Below the pieces are notes generated by a model, which had not been told where the DNA came from, made no database searches, and saw nothing but the letters and a program-made list of their open reading frames with translations. The position numbers and the translations under genes were made by a program. Shown here in pieces: positions 1 through 12,033 of a DNA stretch of 64,000 nt. Every line of letters starts with the position of its first letter. Position 1 is the stretch's first letter. Origin of the DNA: Apodemus sylvaticus (Eukaryota > Chordata > Mammalia > Rodentia > Muridae). The stretch is from assembly GCF_947179515.1 (NCBI RefSeq), contig NC_067480.1, forward strand, positions 12,908,201 to 12,972,200. The letters run 5' to 3'.

Positions 1-464
1 AATAGCATAAACTGTAATTTTTCATAGTAATTAACTTGTGTCAGCACCATTATTTTTCATTAATTATAAATGAGAAAGAATGAAAGAACACCCACAGGAA
101 CAGATGTGCGGAATTGTCTCTTAGGCTCTGTGTTAGGGAACTTTTTTCTATCCCTTGCCCAGTGTACTGTTGTATAGGAACTATGAAGCATAGAGAAATG
201 GCAAATGGAGTTCCATGCTTTTCTCAGAAGAGAATGTATAGTATTTAAAGGCACTGTTCCTTGGCACTGTCCGGTGTTTTATTAAAAGGAAAAAACTATC
301 ACTAGCTTGCCAGACAAAAAAATAACAAAAATTAGCAAATTCAACTCATAATTTCTGGGAATATATTTTGAAAGTGGTGTCCCCTTCTTTGAGGGGAAAA
401 AGTCACTCTCTGTTTTTCCAGCTTCTGGGTTTATATTAAGTTTAATTGATATCAAATTCAAAAC
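1..464. other. AT-rich spacer, no gene recognised
   Basis: AT-rich sequence with no codon-like reading frame and no repeat family I recognise. The short frames on the minus strand here look like chance frames. The stretch ends at a GGAA microsatellite. Confidence 0.5.
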
Positions 465-592
465 AGGAAGGAAGGAAGGAAGGAAGGAAGGAAAGAACAA
501 AGGAAGGAAGGAAGGAAGGGAAGGAAGGAAGGGAAGGAAGGAAGGAATGAATGAAGGAACGAAGGAACAAAGAAAGGAAGGAAGGAAGAAAG
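465..592. repeat. (GGAA)n microsatellite
   Basis: About 128 bp of mostly GGAA/GAAG units, interrupted by AACAAAG, GGGAAGG and GAATGAATGAAGGAAC variants. The interruptions indicate an old, partly degraded purine tract. It produces a Pro/Phe/Ser-rich frame on the minus strand that is not a gene. Confidence 0.9.
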
Positions 593-946
593 ACTGTGGG
601 ATGCCCTGTTCACTATCACTTGGTATTAGGATGGTTTAATGCCTTGTTCTTTTACTAGATACAAGTTTTGATGCTGCTCTCAGAGGGAAAATGAAAGATG
701 CCCAGGAATCTAATGAATTTACCTTATAACAAAATGAACTTAATTGTCATTTCCAAGGTTGGAAATCTCAGTAACCTACAATCAGAGGAAGTTTAAAAAT
801 CATCAATAGTGAATTTGTGGTGACTTAAAATTTAGTGTGATTAGTAGGGACAGTTGGATATGTTTTGTCTACTTGTGTCTTTACAAATTTTGTCCATGAT
901 GCTTTGGACAATGTTTTATTCTATATAGGAAGAATAAAACATAAAC
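593..946. other. AT-rich spacer
   Basis: Unique-looking AT-rich DNA; nothing recognised. It ends where the T-run of the next element begins. Confidence 0.4.
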
Positions 947-1340
947 TTTTTTTTTTTTTTTTAACTGATCGAGGCCCCAACTTTAATGGCGGTCAGACCT
1001 TTTAACAATTTGGGCAAGTCCTTCCCCCCAGACTGCGGGCTGAGTTCCGAGTTCCTTGTCTCCTGGCTTGTGGTCCTTGTCTCAGGCAGCTGGGTGGGTC
1101 ACCTGCTTAATTCAGGAATTCGTAGACGAGGAGGAATGACGAGCTTAACCTTCACTCTGAGCTTCTCCACCCTAGGATAAAAATTCCTGCTGTAACCTAC
1201 TTCCCTATTATGCCCTAAAGTCAGATTCCTGCTCGAAAGCCAGGGATTATCCTTGACTAATGTCAAGTTCCTACCATGTGTTATGACTCCCCAATATGGC
1301 TCTGTACAGTGATGCACCGTGCTGCTATTAATATTTAACA
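947..1340 (-). mobile_element. LTR-like retroelement fragment with A-tail, antisense
   Basis: A GC-richer island in AT-rich surroundings, beginning with T16 (947-962). Read on the minus strand it ends in an A-run, with an ATTAAA polyadenylation signal 19-25 nt upstream (982-987). The ending resembles an R/U5 region: a signal followed by a GGGGCCTCGATC block. No coding frame is convincing. I infer a polyadenylated LTR-derived transcript inserted by L1-type retrotransposition. The right boundary is approximate and no TSD was found. A plain solo LTR beside an unrelated T-run is the alternative. Confidence 0.4.
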
Positions 1341-2021
1341 CAGTCCTGGAAGTCTATCCAGTACTTTAAAGAGTTGAAATCAAGGAAAGACAATTTTTTT
1401 TAGGAGACACTATATAAAATCTCCACCATTGCATGAAATTTCACTGTACAGTAAAAAAAAAAAATTAAAGGAGAGTGTATTGTTGAAACTTCATAAGTAA
1501 ACTTCAAAAAATGACATGTAAACAAAAGACACTTCTAATAAGTCACTCAAAATTAGTATATATCATAAACAATTAAGCCTAATAACAGCAAAGCTTGTAA
1601 AATACTTAAAATTAATCTTATTGAATAACATTTAAAGTTACATAAAAAAAGAAGACCACTTTGCAGTAATATGGTGTTTTAATTTGCAAACAAGCACCAT
1701 ACCTCTAGCAGTTTCAAAGCTTCAAGTGTTAGACTAAGGTCTTAGGTCCATTTTGAATTGATTGTTGTACCACCATTTTCTTGCTACTATGGCCGTGTAG
1801 TATAATTTCAAATAGGGTATTCAGCTGCCTAAAGTGTTGTTATTTCTGATTAGAAACCTTTAAGTATTTATGATCCTCTGGACTTCTATATGAAATTTAG
1901 GATTTATTTTCTAGTTTGTTGAATAATATTATTAGAATTATAATAAGGATTGCATTGATTCTGTAGTGAATTTTCTATAGTGTATCTTTTTATGGTATTA
2001 AATGGTGTCTTGGATTTTCAA
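1341..2021. other. AT-rich spacer
   Basis: AT-rich DNA with short A-runs near 1453. No gene, RNA gene or known repeat recognised. Confidence 0.4.
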
Positions 2022-2280
2022 TTAATGTGATGAAACACTATGACCAAAAGCAACTTGGGTAAAAAGGGTTTGTTTAGCTTACACTTCCATATCACAGTCC
2101 ATCAGAGTCAAGTCAGTAACTTCAACAGGGCAGGAGCTGGTGCAGAGACCATGGGCAGGTGCTGCTTACTGTCTTGTTCCTCATTGTTTGCTCAGCCTGC
2201 TCTCTTACAGAACCCAGGACCACCAGGCCAAAGGTGGCACCACCCACAGTGAACTAGCCTTGCCCATATCAGTCATGTAC
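2022..2280 (+). repeat. Rodent interspersed repeat, URR1-like (name tentative), partial
   Basis: Contains the landmark string ATGACCAAAAGCAACTTGGG and the later blocks CAGGAGCTGGTGCAGAG and AACCCAGGACCACCAGG. The same blocks in the same order recur at 8262-8662 and 51915-52185, and reversed at 56565-56965, so family membership can be seen inside the window. I recall the family as a non-autonomous hAT-like DNA repeat (URR1), but the name is from memory. The 3' part present in the longer copies is missing. Confidence 0.6.
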
Positions 2281-3823
2281 ATAAAAACAAACTTTTAATT
2301 TTTCTCTTGTGAGTTCCTTGGGGTTGGGAGAAGGTTGTCTGCTTGAAAGAAGAAAAAAGCTGAGATCAGATGTATTTGTGAGAATCTGCAAGTTTACATA
2401 CATTTTATTGTTATCATTTTCAGAATTTTTCAAGTGAAAATACTAGCTTTTATATCCTGCATAGGAGTGCCCAACTTGGGCTTCCCACTGTTTGTTGATG
2501 CTGTAACTAACTTTACCCTGAATACCTTCCAGTCTTAGAAGTGAGAAGAGAGGACACAATTCTTTTTCCCAGTCAGAGGTCGTTTATGCTCAAAAAATCA
2601 CGACTGATGTGTGCAAAAGTCTAAATTAGGGAAAGTGGCATTTTCTTGTAACACAGTAAACCTCAACTGCATTTCGGTGATTTATCCTCAGCTTAATGAA
2701 TTGCTCTGCATTCATCGCACATGTAATATTCTGTTCTCTCTACTACATCTAATGGAAGCATTCTTGCCTCTTATGATAGTTTTAGGAAAAATAAAACTGA
2801 AAACTCAAATATAGTTACCATGGTATCTTCTTTTCTAGAATTGTTTAACCAAAATTGCTAATAATCTATGTATAGGAAAAAATTGTACACTTAGTACAAA
2901 TATTATATTTAAGGTTTAGCTTTCACTATAAATTGTTTGCATTCGTGATTAGTGTAAGAGCTATATAAAATGCTGTGTGGTATGTGACTGAGCTTAGACG
3001 CCTACTCAGGACTCCAGAACTATTTACCAGAATTCTTTCAATTCAATAAGTCATGATTTGCTCTTTTACCAAAATTTCAGGTATATTGGACTATTAAAAA
3101 AAAGAAAAGAAACATTAAGCTGTAAGGTTGCATAGGTGCCTATATTCTTATTTTCCCTTTGCTTCTCTAACAAAAAGCCATTGATTTAAAGGCCGAACGA
3201 AACTCCTCCCCCCCCCACCACCAATGGCCCAGAGACCAGATGTCTGAAGGCAGGATGTCTGTAAGACATGATCCTTCCTGTGTGTTCTTCTGGCTTCCAT
3301 CTTCTTGTGTTGATTTCAGGAATTCTTTGGCTTACAGCTGCATCATGTTGGGCTCCCCTTCATCCCTATACTTTCTCTGCTTGCCCTCTCTTAATTTGTC
3401 CTCCAAGTCTTCAGTGAAGACCCTGATCAGTGAATCTAGCCTCAGTTAGATAATCCAGGATGCTCTCTTCTGAAGATTAGTGGTGAAAGGATGTTTGTTT
3501 AGATTCCTTTCCCTAAGAAGGAGACCACTGGTCCTCAGGAGCTGAGTGTTTTGACTAACACACTTCAATTATGAATACTTTGTCACCTTCACTGGACATA
3601 AATTCTTTCCTTTACTCTGGTACAATTTATAAGGAGGATCAGATGGTGAAAATAACACACATGCAAGGTAAAGGCGAATCCATTTGAAGCATGTAACTCC
3701 AGGTGGATATATCTTGCACACAAGAGAATCATGTTTCTCTTAGGTGAATGCTCACTATGATAGCAATATGATGTATCATCATGTGATTTGTTTAACAGGA
3801 TGTTGATGTAACATAAGACACAC
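2281..3823. other. Spacer, mostly unrecognised
   Basis: No gene recognised. A C-rich tract sits near 3208-3217. The segment about 3240-3480 has a repeat-like composition and may be an old dispersed repeat, but I cannot assign it. Confidence 0.35.
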
Positions 3824-3851
3824 CACACACACACACACAGACACATATACA
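3824..3851. repeat. Short (CA)n microsatellite
   Basis: Perfect to near-perfect CA dinucleotides ending in CAGACACATATACAC. Confidence 0.8.
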
Positions 3852-4540
3852 CTTGCAGGAGCAAGTGCCCTACAAATGACATTATTAGAAATCTACTATT
3901 TGTAGCAAATGAGAAACATGGTTTTTTGGAAAAAGGAGAATATCTGTAAATGTAAAATTGTTTTTTTATGAGGCATGTGAGCCTGAAATGATGAACAAGA
4001 CTTCTTTGTGGGTAGAAAAAAATGCATCATTGTTTTTGGTTGGTAAACTAAAAAAATACCGTGTTTTATGTGATTTAACTAACCTATAGGCCCTAAAATC
4101 ATGTGTATATTTAATTCTTATTAAGTCACTTAGGGTTAACTGTCATGAAATTAATACAAGTATTATTTTTACAATATATTTTATTCTCAAAGCCTTTTGA
4201 GTATATCTTATTGTTATCTGATCAATACCTGTATCCCCATACTTCTTTCTTGCTTCCCAACTGTTGCCTATATGAGGGTATTTGTTGTTTCCTTTTACAC
4301 AGAATAATCTTCTCTAAAATACATCTAGAGTTCAATAGTCTACATTGCCAAGCATTTCTCAAATTCATACACTCTTAGTGGAGTAATATTTAAAAGTATA
4401 AATCTTCATTCTTGGAAATTCACATTCATAATAATATTTTTCTTTATTCCCGTTAATACCTTTCAGTTCTGAATAATTATGATATTCTATGAAACATCCT
4501 GCATTAATATATTTTTTTCTTGACATCAGGAAGGCTCTGG
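3852..4540. other. AT-rich spacer
   Basis: No recognised feature. A frame near 4145-4378 is open but rich in Phe/Leu/Ile as expected by chance in AT-rich DNA. Confidence 0.4.
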
Positions 4541-4582
4541 TGTGTATATGTGTGTGTGTGTGATTGTGTGTGGTGTGTGCTT
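4541..4582. repeat. (TG)n microsatellite, imperfect
   Basis: TG repeats interrupted by TATATG and GATTG. Confidence 0.75.
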
Positions 4583-5491
4583 TAAGTACTTTAGAAAGCT
4601 AGTAGATGCTTATCAAGCACTACCTCATCCAATCATTAGTTAAATCAATTGAATTAAACGGCCTGACACCAGCTTGATCTTCATTTCATAGGAATGCATC
4701 ATATTTTTTCCAGTGACAAGGAGGACACAGATATACTCAACTGGTAACTTCTATTATTAATTCTGTGTGCTACAACTAGCTTAAATGCAATAACATTTGC
4801 CTTAAATGTTTATGGCATATATGTATATATATATATATAATAAGACATATTCTAGTTTTTCATAAACATGCATGACACTACATTTAAATACACCCCAAAT
4901 TGAGAATCAGAACAATCAAGTTTAGTGTGTTCTCAAATTGTAGACTCAGCATAAACTTCTTTCCTCCAAAGAAAATGGTAATGGCTAAAACTTCTGTGGA
5001 GGATATAATTGCTCAAAATTAGTTTGCAACATTTCAAAAGATCCTGAACTATCTTTTTTTGTTTCTGACTGAAATGATTGTGGTCCAGTGATCACATATA
5101 ACTTGGTGATGGAATAAAGGTGAAGATTCCACTTACACTTATGGTGATATTGTAGTGTCTTTCTTAAATCCGTGAAATATTTAATATTTCCTAATATGAA
5201 AAACATAATTTTATATATTTGTGGGCCATATATGATCTTTCCATATGTATGTACAATATACAATGACAAAATTGAATTGGTAAATAGATATTACATTGAT
5301 TAACATTTAAATGTGCTATTTGAAATTACTTCCATAGGTCTTTTGAAATATATAACACAGAAGTTACTGATCACAATAGTCACTGGATTGTATGGTTTTC
5401 AAATTTATTAGTCATAAGTTTCTCACAATATGTTCTGATACACTGATCCTATTTGAAAATATTGGAGAACCTAAATGAATATTATATAAAT
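4583..5491. other. AT-rich spacer with short (AT)n
   Basis: Contains an AT tract at about 4820-4842. No gene or known repeat recognised. Confidence 0.4.
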
Positions 5492-5627
5492 ACACACACA
5501 CACACATACACACACACACACACATACACACACACGCAGAAGTGTGTGTGTGTGTGTGTGTGTGAGTGAGTGTGTGTTTGTGTGTGTGTGTGAGTGAGTG
5601 TGTGTTTGTGTGTGTGTGTGTGTGTAT
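5492..5627. repeat. Back-to-back (CA)n and (GT)n arms
   Basis: A CA arm (5492-5535) is followed after about 6 nt by a GT arm (5542-5626). The arms are complementary, so this is an imperfect inverted repeat able to fold into a hairpin. The GT arm carries two copies of a GAGTGAGTGTGTGTTTG unit, showing tandem duplication within it. Confidence 0.9.
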
Positions 5628-5651
5628 CATCTACTTAAAAGTAGCTAGGGA

Positions 5652-5756
5652 GTGGGCGGTGGTGGTGCATGCCTTTAATCCCAGCACTTGGGAAGCAGAG
5701 GCAGGTGAATTTCTGAGTTCGAGGCCAGCCTCATCTACAGAGTGAGTTTCAAGAAA
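5652..5756 (+). mobile_element. B1 SINE, 3' truncated or diverged
   Basis: Matches the B1 (7SL-derived) left part: a GGCGGTGGTGGTGCATGCC start, CTTTAATCCCAGCACTTGG (A box region), GAGGCAGGTGAATTTCTGAG and GTTCGAGGCCAGCCT (B box region), then CTACAGAGTGAGTTTC. The canonical end and A-tail are not evident. B1 copies depend on L1 machinery for mobility. Confidence 0.85.
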
Positions 5757-6196
5757 ATAGGTAGGGAAAGTGCTCCTTGGTTGTGTCAGCCTTTGATCAG
5801 CAGGCAGACAGGAAGCTGTGGTCCAGCATTTCAGGGAGTACCATGCTGCAGACCTCCCCGACAAAATTTTTCTCCAATGTACAGCAATTTGCTTTCAGGT
5901 GACTACATGGATATCTCTCACAGGAAAGATATCCGTGATCACAGATCAACAGATATTTTCAACTGCATGGACGTTACTTTTTCATTCCTCCTACAAGGGA
6001 ATATCCTGAAACTGATGCACTCTAATTAGTGACCAGCTGCTCAGTCAGGTATTAAACTCATGTGCTAAAGACCCATGGTCAGAATTCAAGAGAAGCATGC
6101 ACATCCAGAATAGAGAAATTGTGAGCTTATTAGGAAACAAATTCTGTCTGTTTGACTGTCTGTGTGTTTGCCTGTCTGTCTCTCTCTGTATGTTAT
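5757..6196. other. Spacer
   Basis: No gene recognised. Two overlapping plus-strand frames at 5742-6029 start inside the B1 and have no recognisable domain. A TCTG/TGTC-rich tract lies at about 6145-6187. Confidence 0.35.
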
Positions 6197-6392
6197 CACC
6201 TGTCCTGATTTCCCCTCTGAAAACATATTAGCCCATCCCACCCTCCCTCTGTTCACCAACCCACCCACTCCTGCTTCCCTGTCCTGGCATTCCCCTACAG
6301 TGGGGCATCAAGCCTTCACACTACTAAGGGCCTCTTCTCCCTTTGATGTCCAACAAGGCCATCCTCTGCTACATATGCAGCTGTTTCTTAAA
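6197..6392 (-). mobile_element. L1 3'UTR fragment, antisense (older L1)
   Basis: The plus strand reads CCCACCCACTCCTGCTTCC, then CTGGCATTCCCCTACAGTG, GGGCATCAAGCCTTCAC and GGCCATCCTCTGCTACATATG. This is the complement of the polypurine 3'UTR region of older rodent L1s. No ORF2 sequence remains. Confidence 0.7.
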
Positions 6393-7318
6393 TAAATAGT
6401 ATTTTTTTTTAAAAAATTAAATTGGATGGTGACTGAGTGGGGATAACTACTGGACTATAAAAAAGATATAATAATAATAGTAGTAGTAATAGTAATAGTA
6501 ATAAATAATAATTAATAATAATAAAAATTGAGATGATTTCATCTGACTTAAGTGCTAGTTTTGCCTGGGGCTTCTGTAGTATATGATCATCTTTGCCGAA
6601 TGACTTTTAATTTGGTCATCCTCTTAGGACCCTAAATTGTATTCACCTCAACTCTTTTCATATTATGCAAGGAAGAAAATCACTGACATTTCACATTTGA
6701 GGGAAATTATAGCAGTTTAAAAACAACTTTGTCCTTGATATAGACACTGTTTCACTCCTAGATATCAGATGTCAAGTGGGATAGAGTTTACAATTATGCC
6801 TTCTTTTGCATGGTAGATATTCCCTTGTGAAGTCTTGTTTTAATTATAGTTGTTTGGGGGGAATCAGGAAGTGAGCAGTTTGCCTGTTGTAAAGTGTATA
6901 AGAAAAAAATTGAAAACAATAACAAAAGAAATTATAAATGATAAATTAATAATTACTTAATATATAGCTTTCTAAATTTTGCTTTTAATTTTTAAATTAT
7001 ATCACATATATTTGGATAAATTCCTTTTTGATGTGCAAAAAGAAAGTTTGCATGTGATATTAAAAATTTAATGATATGGTCATTTCAAGGTGATGATTAT
7101 GTTTAATAATATTTATTTTTTCTACCCATAGATTTTTCTTACTCTAGATTTTAGTTCATTTTATAGCACTGCTTTAGCTCTTTGTAAAACTACATGTATT
7201 ATATTTTATATTTCTTTATATCAGTTTATATTTATTTATATTGAATAATTTTTAAAGTTTATATTGGATAGTTCATACTCCTGAGGAGAGCGTTATCTCA
7301 GAGTATGCTTTGCAGCTA
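6393..7318. other. AT-rich spacer with (TAA/TAG)n
   Basis: An ATA/GTA trinucleotide-like tract lies at about 6467-6530. Otherwise unrecognised AT-rich DNA. Confidence 0.4.
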
Positions 7319-7600
7319 TTTACCTCCCCATATATATATTATATATATAATTGACACATTAAAATAAAAATAATTTCAAGGAATATATTATATATATACT
7401 ATATATTATATATAAATTTTATTATATATTATATATAAGATTAATATATAATATGTAATATGCAATATGTAATATGCAACATGCAATATGAAATATGTAG
7501 TATGTAGTATATAATATGTAATATAATGTGTAATATACAATACATAATATGTAATATGTAATGTGATATATAATATATTATATAATATTATATTGGCCTA
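7319..7600. repeat. TA-rich low-complexity tract
   Basis: Long runs of TATATA plus a degenerate tandem of TAATATGTAATATGCAATATG-like units (about 7441-7590). Likely slippage-derived. Confidence 0.8.
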
Positions 7601-8261
7601 GAACTGATATATTTTTTTTTTTCAGGCAAAAACTCCTCCATTTTACTTGTTGTTCATGAGAGTCTGGGAAAGCCCCTCCCACTATAGGAAATTGAGAATG
7701 GTTTTAGTTCCATACCAGAGCATGAACACAAGCCCTTATTGCAGAAGACACTACCTGCTTCAGGTACAGAACTTGGAGCATTCAGACTGGAACTATTAGA
7801 GAAGCCTCCATTGAACAAATTCGCATAGAATGATATGCCTATTACCAAGATATCAGTTTCCTACCTACATGTAAATTCTAAGAAGCACAATTCCAGTAGC
7901 AGCTGATTCTCTACAGTATAATTAATAATTATAGTTTTAATGTAGATAAAGCCAACAGCAGTCTAGTTGTCTCACAGCTTGTCCATTTGTAGAAAACTCA
8001 TGCTGTGTACTATAAAACTATTAACATCCCATGGTTGGAAATGTCGTAGGCCATAGAGAAGAACCTACTATTACTGTGTGACTAACACAAAGTTCAACCC
8101 GTTTGAAGAACAAGGAACACAACTCAGTGATGCGTGATTTCTCTGACATTTATGAAGACCCATACAAATAAGAACAAAACCAGTAAACACAAAATATCAA
8201 GACACCACACTCCCAATATCTAAATACTTAATATTGTATTTTATAAAACATATATACTATC
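7601..8261. other. Spacer
   Basis: Nothing recognised beyond a short T-run at 7612-7622. Confidence 0.35.
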
Positions 8262-8662
8262 TTAGTCCACATTTGTATTCCTGCACAAAACAACATGAAC
8301 AAGAAATAAATTGGGGAGGTAAGGGTTATTCAGTTTACATTTCCACATTGCTGTTCATCACCGAAGGAAATCAGGACTGGAACTCACACAGGGCAGCAAG
8401 TTGGAGGCAGGAGGTGATGGCAGAAGCAATGGATGGATGTTTCTTACTGGCTTGCTTCCCTGGTTTGCTCAGCCTTCACTCTTATAGAACCCAGGACTAC
8501 CAGCCCAGGGATAGCAACACCCATAAGAGGCCCTCCCTCCCTTCATCATTAACTAAGAAAATGTCTTACAGATGGATCCTATGGAGGTGTTTCCTCAAGA
8601 GAGATTCCTTTCTCTGTGATAACTCCAACCTGTGTCAAGTTGACACACAGAACCAACCAGAA
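8262..8662 (+). repeat. URR1-like rodent interspersed repeat, near full length
   Basis: The longest plus-strand copy of the family. It carries CAACATGAACAAGAAATAAA in the usual ATGACCAAAAGCAACTT position, then GGAGGCAGGAGGTGATGGCA, AACCCAGGACTACCAGCCC, ACTAAGAAAATGTCTTACAG, and a near-palindromic TGTCAAGTTGACACA close to its end. The 155-aa frame spanning it is not a gene. Confidence 0.65.
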
Positions 8663-8786
8663 AATGTACTGGCCCATAAATTTAACTCAAAAAAGAAATA
8701 GGTAACGATATACACTAAGAAACAGAATATTAAGCTTTATGTTTTTATTTGAAAGGATTTTTAAAGATTTGGTATTATTTTTTATG

Positions 8787-9015
8787 TCTGTGCGTGCGTG
8801 TGTGTGTGTGCGTATGTGTGTGTGTGTGTTGTGTGCCATGTGTGTTTTGTGTGGCATGTGTGTTGAAGTGCCTACTCAGAGGAGGAAATGGACTTGAATC
8901 CCTGAAACTGAGTTACATTGGTTACAAAATGTCCAATGTAAGTGCTTAGAACCAACTTCAGGTCCACTGGAAGAATAGAAATATCACTTAACCACTAAAC
9001 TATCTCTCTGCCTCC
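8787..9015 (-). mobile_element. B3-type SINE with TG tail, antisense
   Basis: Reverse-complement reading gives GAGGCAGAGAGATAGTTTAG then TGGTTAAGTG, a decayed tRNA-like head. It continues through TTCCAGTGGACCTGAAGTTGG to a CA-rich tail, seen on the plus strand as (TG)n at 8787-8850. This order is the B2/B3 SINE plan. Divergence suggests an old copy. Confidence 0.65.
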
Positions 9016-9304
9016 CGAAGAAACATAAATGTAATCTATGTAAAAACAGAGTTGAGGAATCTTAACTACAACACAAAAATAATAATGTGTAGAAATTCCA
9101 TGTTCATGATTTTCTTGAAAATTTAAAAAACCACAGTACCAATATTATTAAGAACAATCTCATAGAGTTCACTTAGCAGACACTGGTCCGAAGGAGTTCT
9201 GTACAAAGGAGAAACTTCTACCAAACTTAAAAAGAAATTATTTTATAGCCATTTTTTCAACATGTGTTCAAATACAGAAATTTTTTGATGCTTGTATAAT
9301 TAAT
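9016..9304. other. Spacer
   Basis: No recognised feature. Confidence 0.35.
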
Positions 9305-9468
9305 TGGAATGGAGAATGCCAGGACAGGGAAGCAGGAATGGGTGGGTTAATGAGCAGGGGGAGGAGGAGATGGGATGGGGGTCTTTGGAGGGGAAAGGAA
9401 GAGAGGGGATAACATTTGAAACGTAAATAAAGAAAATATCTAATTTGAAAAAAGAAAAAAAAAGAATT
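9305..9468 (+). mobile_element. L1 3' end, 5'-truncated
   Basis: Polypurine L1 3'UTR (ATGCCAGGACAGGGAAGCAG, then G-rich runs), ending in TTTGAAACGTAAATAAAGAAAATATCTAAT and an A-rich tail. Only about 160 bp is present, so truncation lies in the 3'UTR. The terminal block is typical of murid L1. Confidence 0.8.
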
Positions 9469-10289
9469 CTCTTTTCTAGTTGTTTACTTTTGTTTTCTGA
9501 TCCACCCTACCCCCCCCCTTATTTTTTTACTTTAAGAATGGCAGATGCAGCCATTAGGGATATAGATGCATGCCATAAGCATAAGTTATAAGATTCTGAT
9601 CAAAGTGGGTCCTTCAGAGCACAGTTATACCATTGCTTATGTCAAAAATTTGAGTGCAATTGTTAGGGAAGAGTATATTTCCCATTAGTTTATGTGCTCA
9701 TTTTCCTGAACTTGTTGCATATAATAAGCATGATTAAGATAAAACTGATCATAAGAGGAATATGGTGTTCTACTTATTAAAATTTCTCTAAGATTATTAT
9801 TTGATCTTTAATTTTAAATTACTTTTTATAATTATAAGCTGGCTTTGTTGTTGTTTTGAAGAAATCACCCAATATGCAATAAAAGTGTCATTTAGAAAAG
9901 TGGTACTAGCACAATGCTCATTAAGAATATTAAGTTTGAAGCAAGAGGACTTGGGCTTTTGAGGGTGCTTTACATTTCTTTTCTCTCCTTGCATCTAATT
10001 TAGTACTCTATTTACCTGACCTGCATAATATAATTAGATGATCTAACAACTTTAGGGCATGAAGAAAACAATACTCTGTAGAAGCTCATTATCCAGAGAT
10101 CAAGATACATCAATAAATTAAAGAAAACAAAAAAGGACCTTGTTAACTATTAAAGAAAATATTCTGAATACTTTCATATACAAAGTAGAGACTTGTTCAA
10201 CCAGTGTTCTAGAGTTAGGAAAAATTGCCAGTATTAAGGACTGAGCAAGTCTGAGCACTTTGTTAACTGTGGATGGTTAAGGAATTTCA
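9469..10289. other. AT-rich spacer
   Basis: No gene recognised; a C-run occurs near 9510-9518. Confidence 0.4.
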
Positions 10290-10552
10290 TTTTTTTTCTT
10301 TTTTTAAATTTTCTATATTCTTTGTATATATTCCAAATGATTTCCCCTATCCCGGTTCCCCCCTCCCCATATGTCCCATAAGCCTTCTTCTCTCCACCCA
10401 TTCTCCAATCACCTCCTTCCTATTTCTCTGTCCTGGTACTCCCCTACAATGCTGGATCAGACCTTTCCAGTATCAGGGCCCTCTCCTTACTTCTTCATGG
10501 GAGTCATTTGTTATGCTAATTGGGTCTTGGGTATTCAGAGCTTCTGGGCCAA

Positions 10553-12033
10553 TTAATATCCACTTATCAGTAATTGCATTCCATGTGTATTCTTTTGTGA
10601 TTGGGTTACCTCACTTAGGATGATATTTTCCAGTTCTAACCATTTGCCTAAAAATTTCATGAATTCATTGCTTTTAATTGATGAGTAGTATTCCATTGTG
10701 TAAATATACGGCATTTTCTTTATCCATTCCTCCATTTAGGGACATCTGGGTTCTTTCCAGCTTCTGGCTATTATAAATAAGGCTGCTATGAACATAGTGG
10801 AGCATGTGTCCTTATTGCATGCCAGGGAATCCTCTGGGTATATGCCCAGGAGAGGTATAGCAGGGTCCTTTGAAAGTATCATGTCCAGTTTTCTGAGGAA
10901 CTGCCAGACTGATTTCCATAATGGTTGTACCATCTTGCAATCCCACCAGCAGTGGAGGAGTGTTCCTCTTTCTCCACATCCTCGCCAATTCCTGCTGTCT
11001 CCTGAGTTTTTAAACTTAGCCATTCTGACTGGTGTAAGGTGAAATCTCAGAGTTGTTTTGATTTGCATTTCCCTAATGACTAATGATGTTGAGCACTTCT
11101 TAAGGTGCTTCTTGGCCATCAGAATTTCTTCAGATGAAAATTCTTTGTTTAGGTCTGTACCCCATTTTTAATAGGGTTATTTGGATCCCTGGGGTCTAAC
11201 TTCTTGAGTTCTTTGTATGTATTGGATATTAGCCCTCTAACGGATGTAGGATTGGTGAAGATCTTTTCCCAATTTTTTGGTTGCCTTTGTCCTTTTGACA
11301 GTGTCCTTTGCCTTACAGAAACTTTGTAATTTTATGAGGTCCCATTTGTCAATTCTTGATCTTAGAGCATAAGCTATTTGTGTTTTGTTCAGGAACTTTC
11401 CCCCTGTGCCATGTCCTCAAGAGTTTTCCCCAATTTCTTTTCTATTAGTTTCAGTGTGTCTGGTTTTATGTGGAGGTCCTTGATCCATTTGGAGTTGAGC
11501 TTAGTACAAGGAGATAAGAATGGATTGATTCGCATTCTTCTGCATGATGACCTCCAATTGAACCAGCACCATTTGTTGAAAAGGCTATCTTTTTTCCACT
11601 GGATGTTTTCTACTCCTTTGTCGAAGATCAAGTGACCATAGGTGTGTGGATTCATTTATGGGACTTCAATTCTATTCCATTGGTCCACTTGCCTGTCACT
11701 GTGCCAATACCATGCAGTTTTTAACACTATTGCCCTGTAGTATTGCTTGAGGTCTGGAATACTGATTCCCCCAGAAATTCTTTTACTGTTGAGAATAGTT
11801 TTAGTTATCCTGTGTTTTTTGTTATTCCAGATGAATTTGAGAATTGCTTTTTCTAACTCTATGAAGAACTGAATTGGGATATTGATGGATATTGTGTTGA
11901 ATCTGTATATTGCTTTTGGCAATATGGCCATTTTAACTATATTAATCCTGCCAATCCAAGAGCATGGAAGATTTTTCCATTTTCTGAGGTTTTCTTTGAT
12001 TTCCTTCTTTAGAGATCTGAAGTTCTTGGTCGT
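10553..12033 (-). pseudogene. L1 ORF2 C-terminal half, broken (copy 1)
   Basis: Frames at 11656-12051, 11389-11655, 10736-11119 and 10553-10735 are consecutive pieces of the L1 ORF2 protein read on the minus strand. They run from the segment after the reverse-transcriptase palm, through WKNLPCSWIGRINIVKMAIL and MNPHTYGHLIFDKG, to the Cys-rich end (WRGCGERGTLLHCWWDCK) and the C-terminal YIYTMEYYSSIKSNEFMKFL. Several frameshifts and stops separate them. The CX3C pair of the Cys-rich motif is damaged: NWRGCG replaces the usual CWRGCG. Confidence 0.9.

Noticed and set aside
5412..5630. Thr/His-rich and Cys/Val-rich frames in CA/GT tracts (also 8749-8949, 32676-32891, 25472-25825)
   Set aside because: Pure microsatellite translation.
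6086..6395. Opposed frames at 6086-6268 and 6162-6395
   Set aside because: Explained by a reversed L1 3'UTR polypurine tract.
8234..8701. 155-aa plus-strand ORF
   Set aside because: It lies almost entirely within a dispersed URR1-like repeat seen elsewhere in the window in both orientations.
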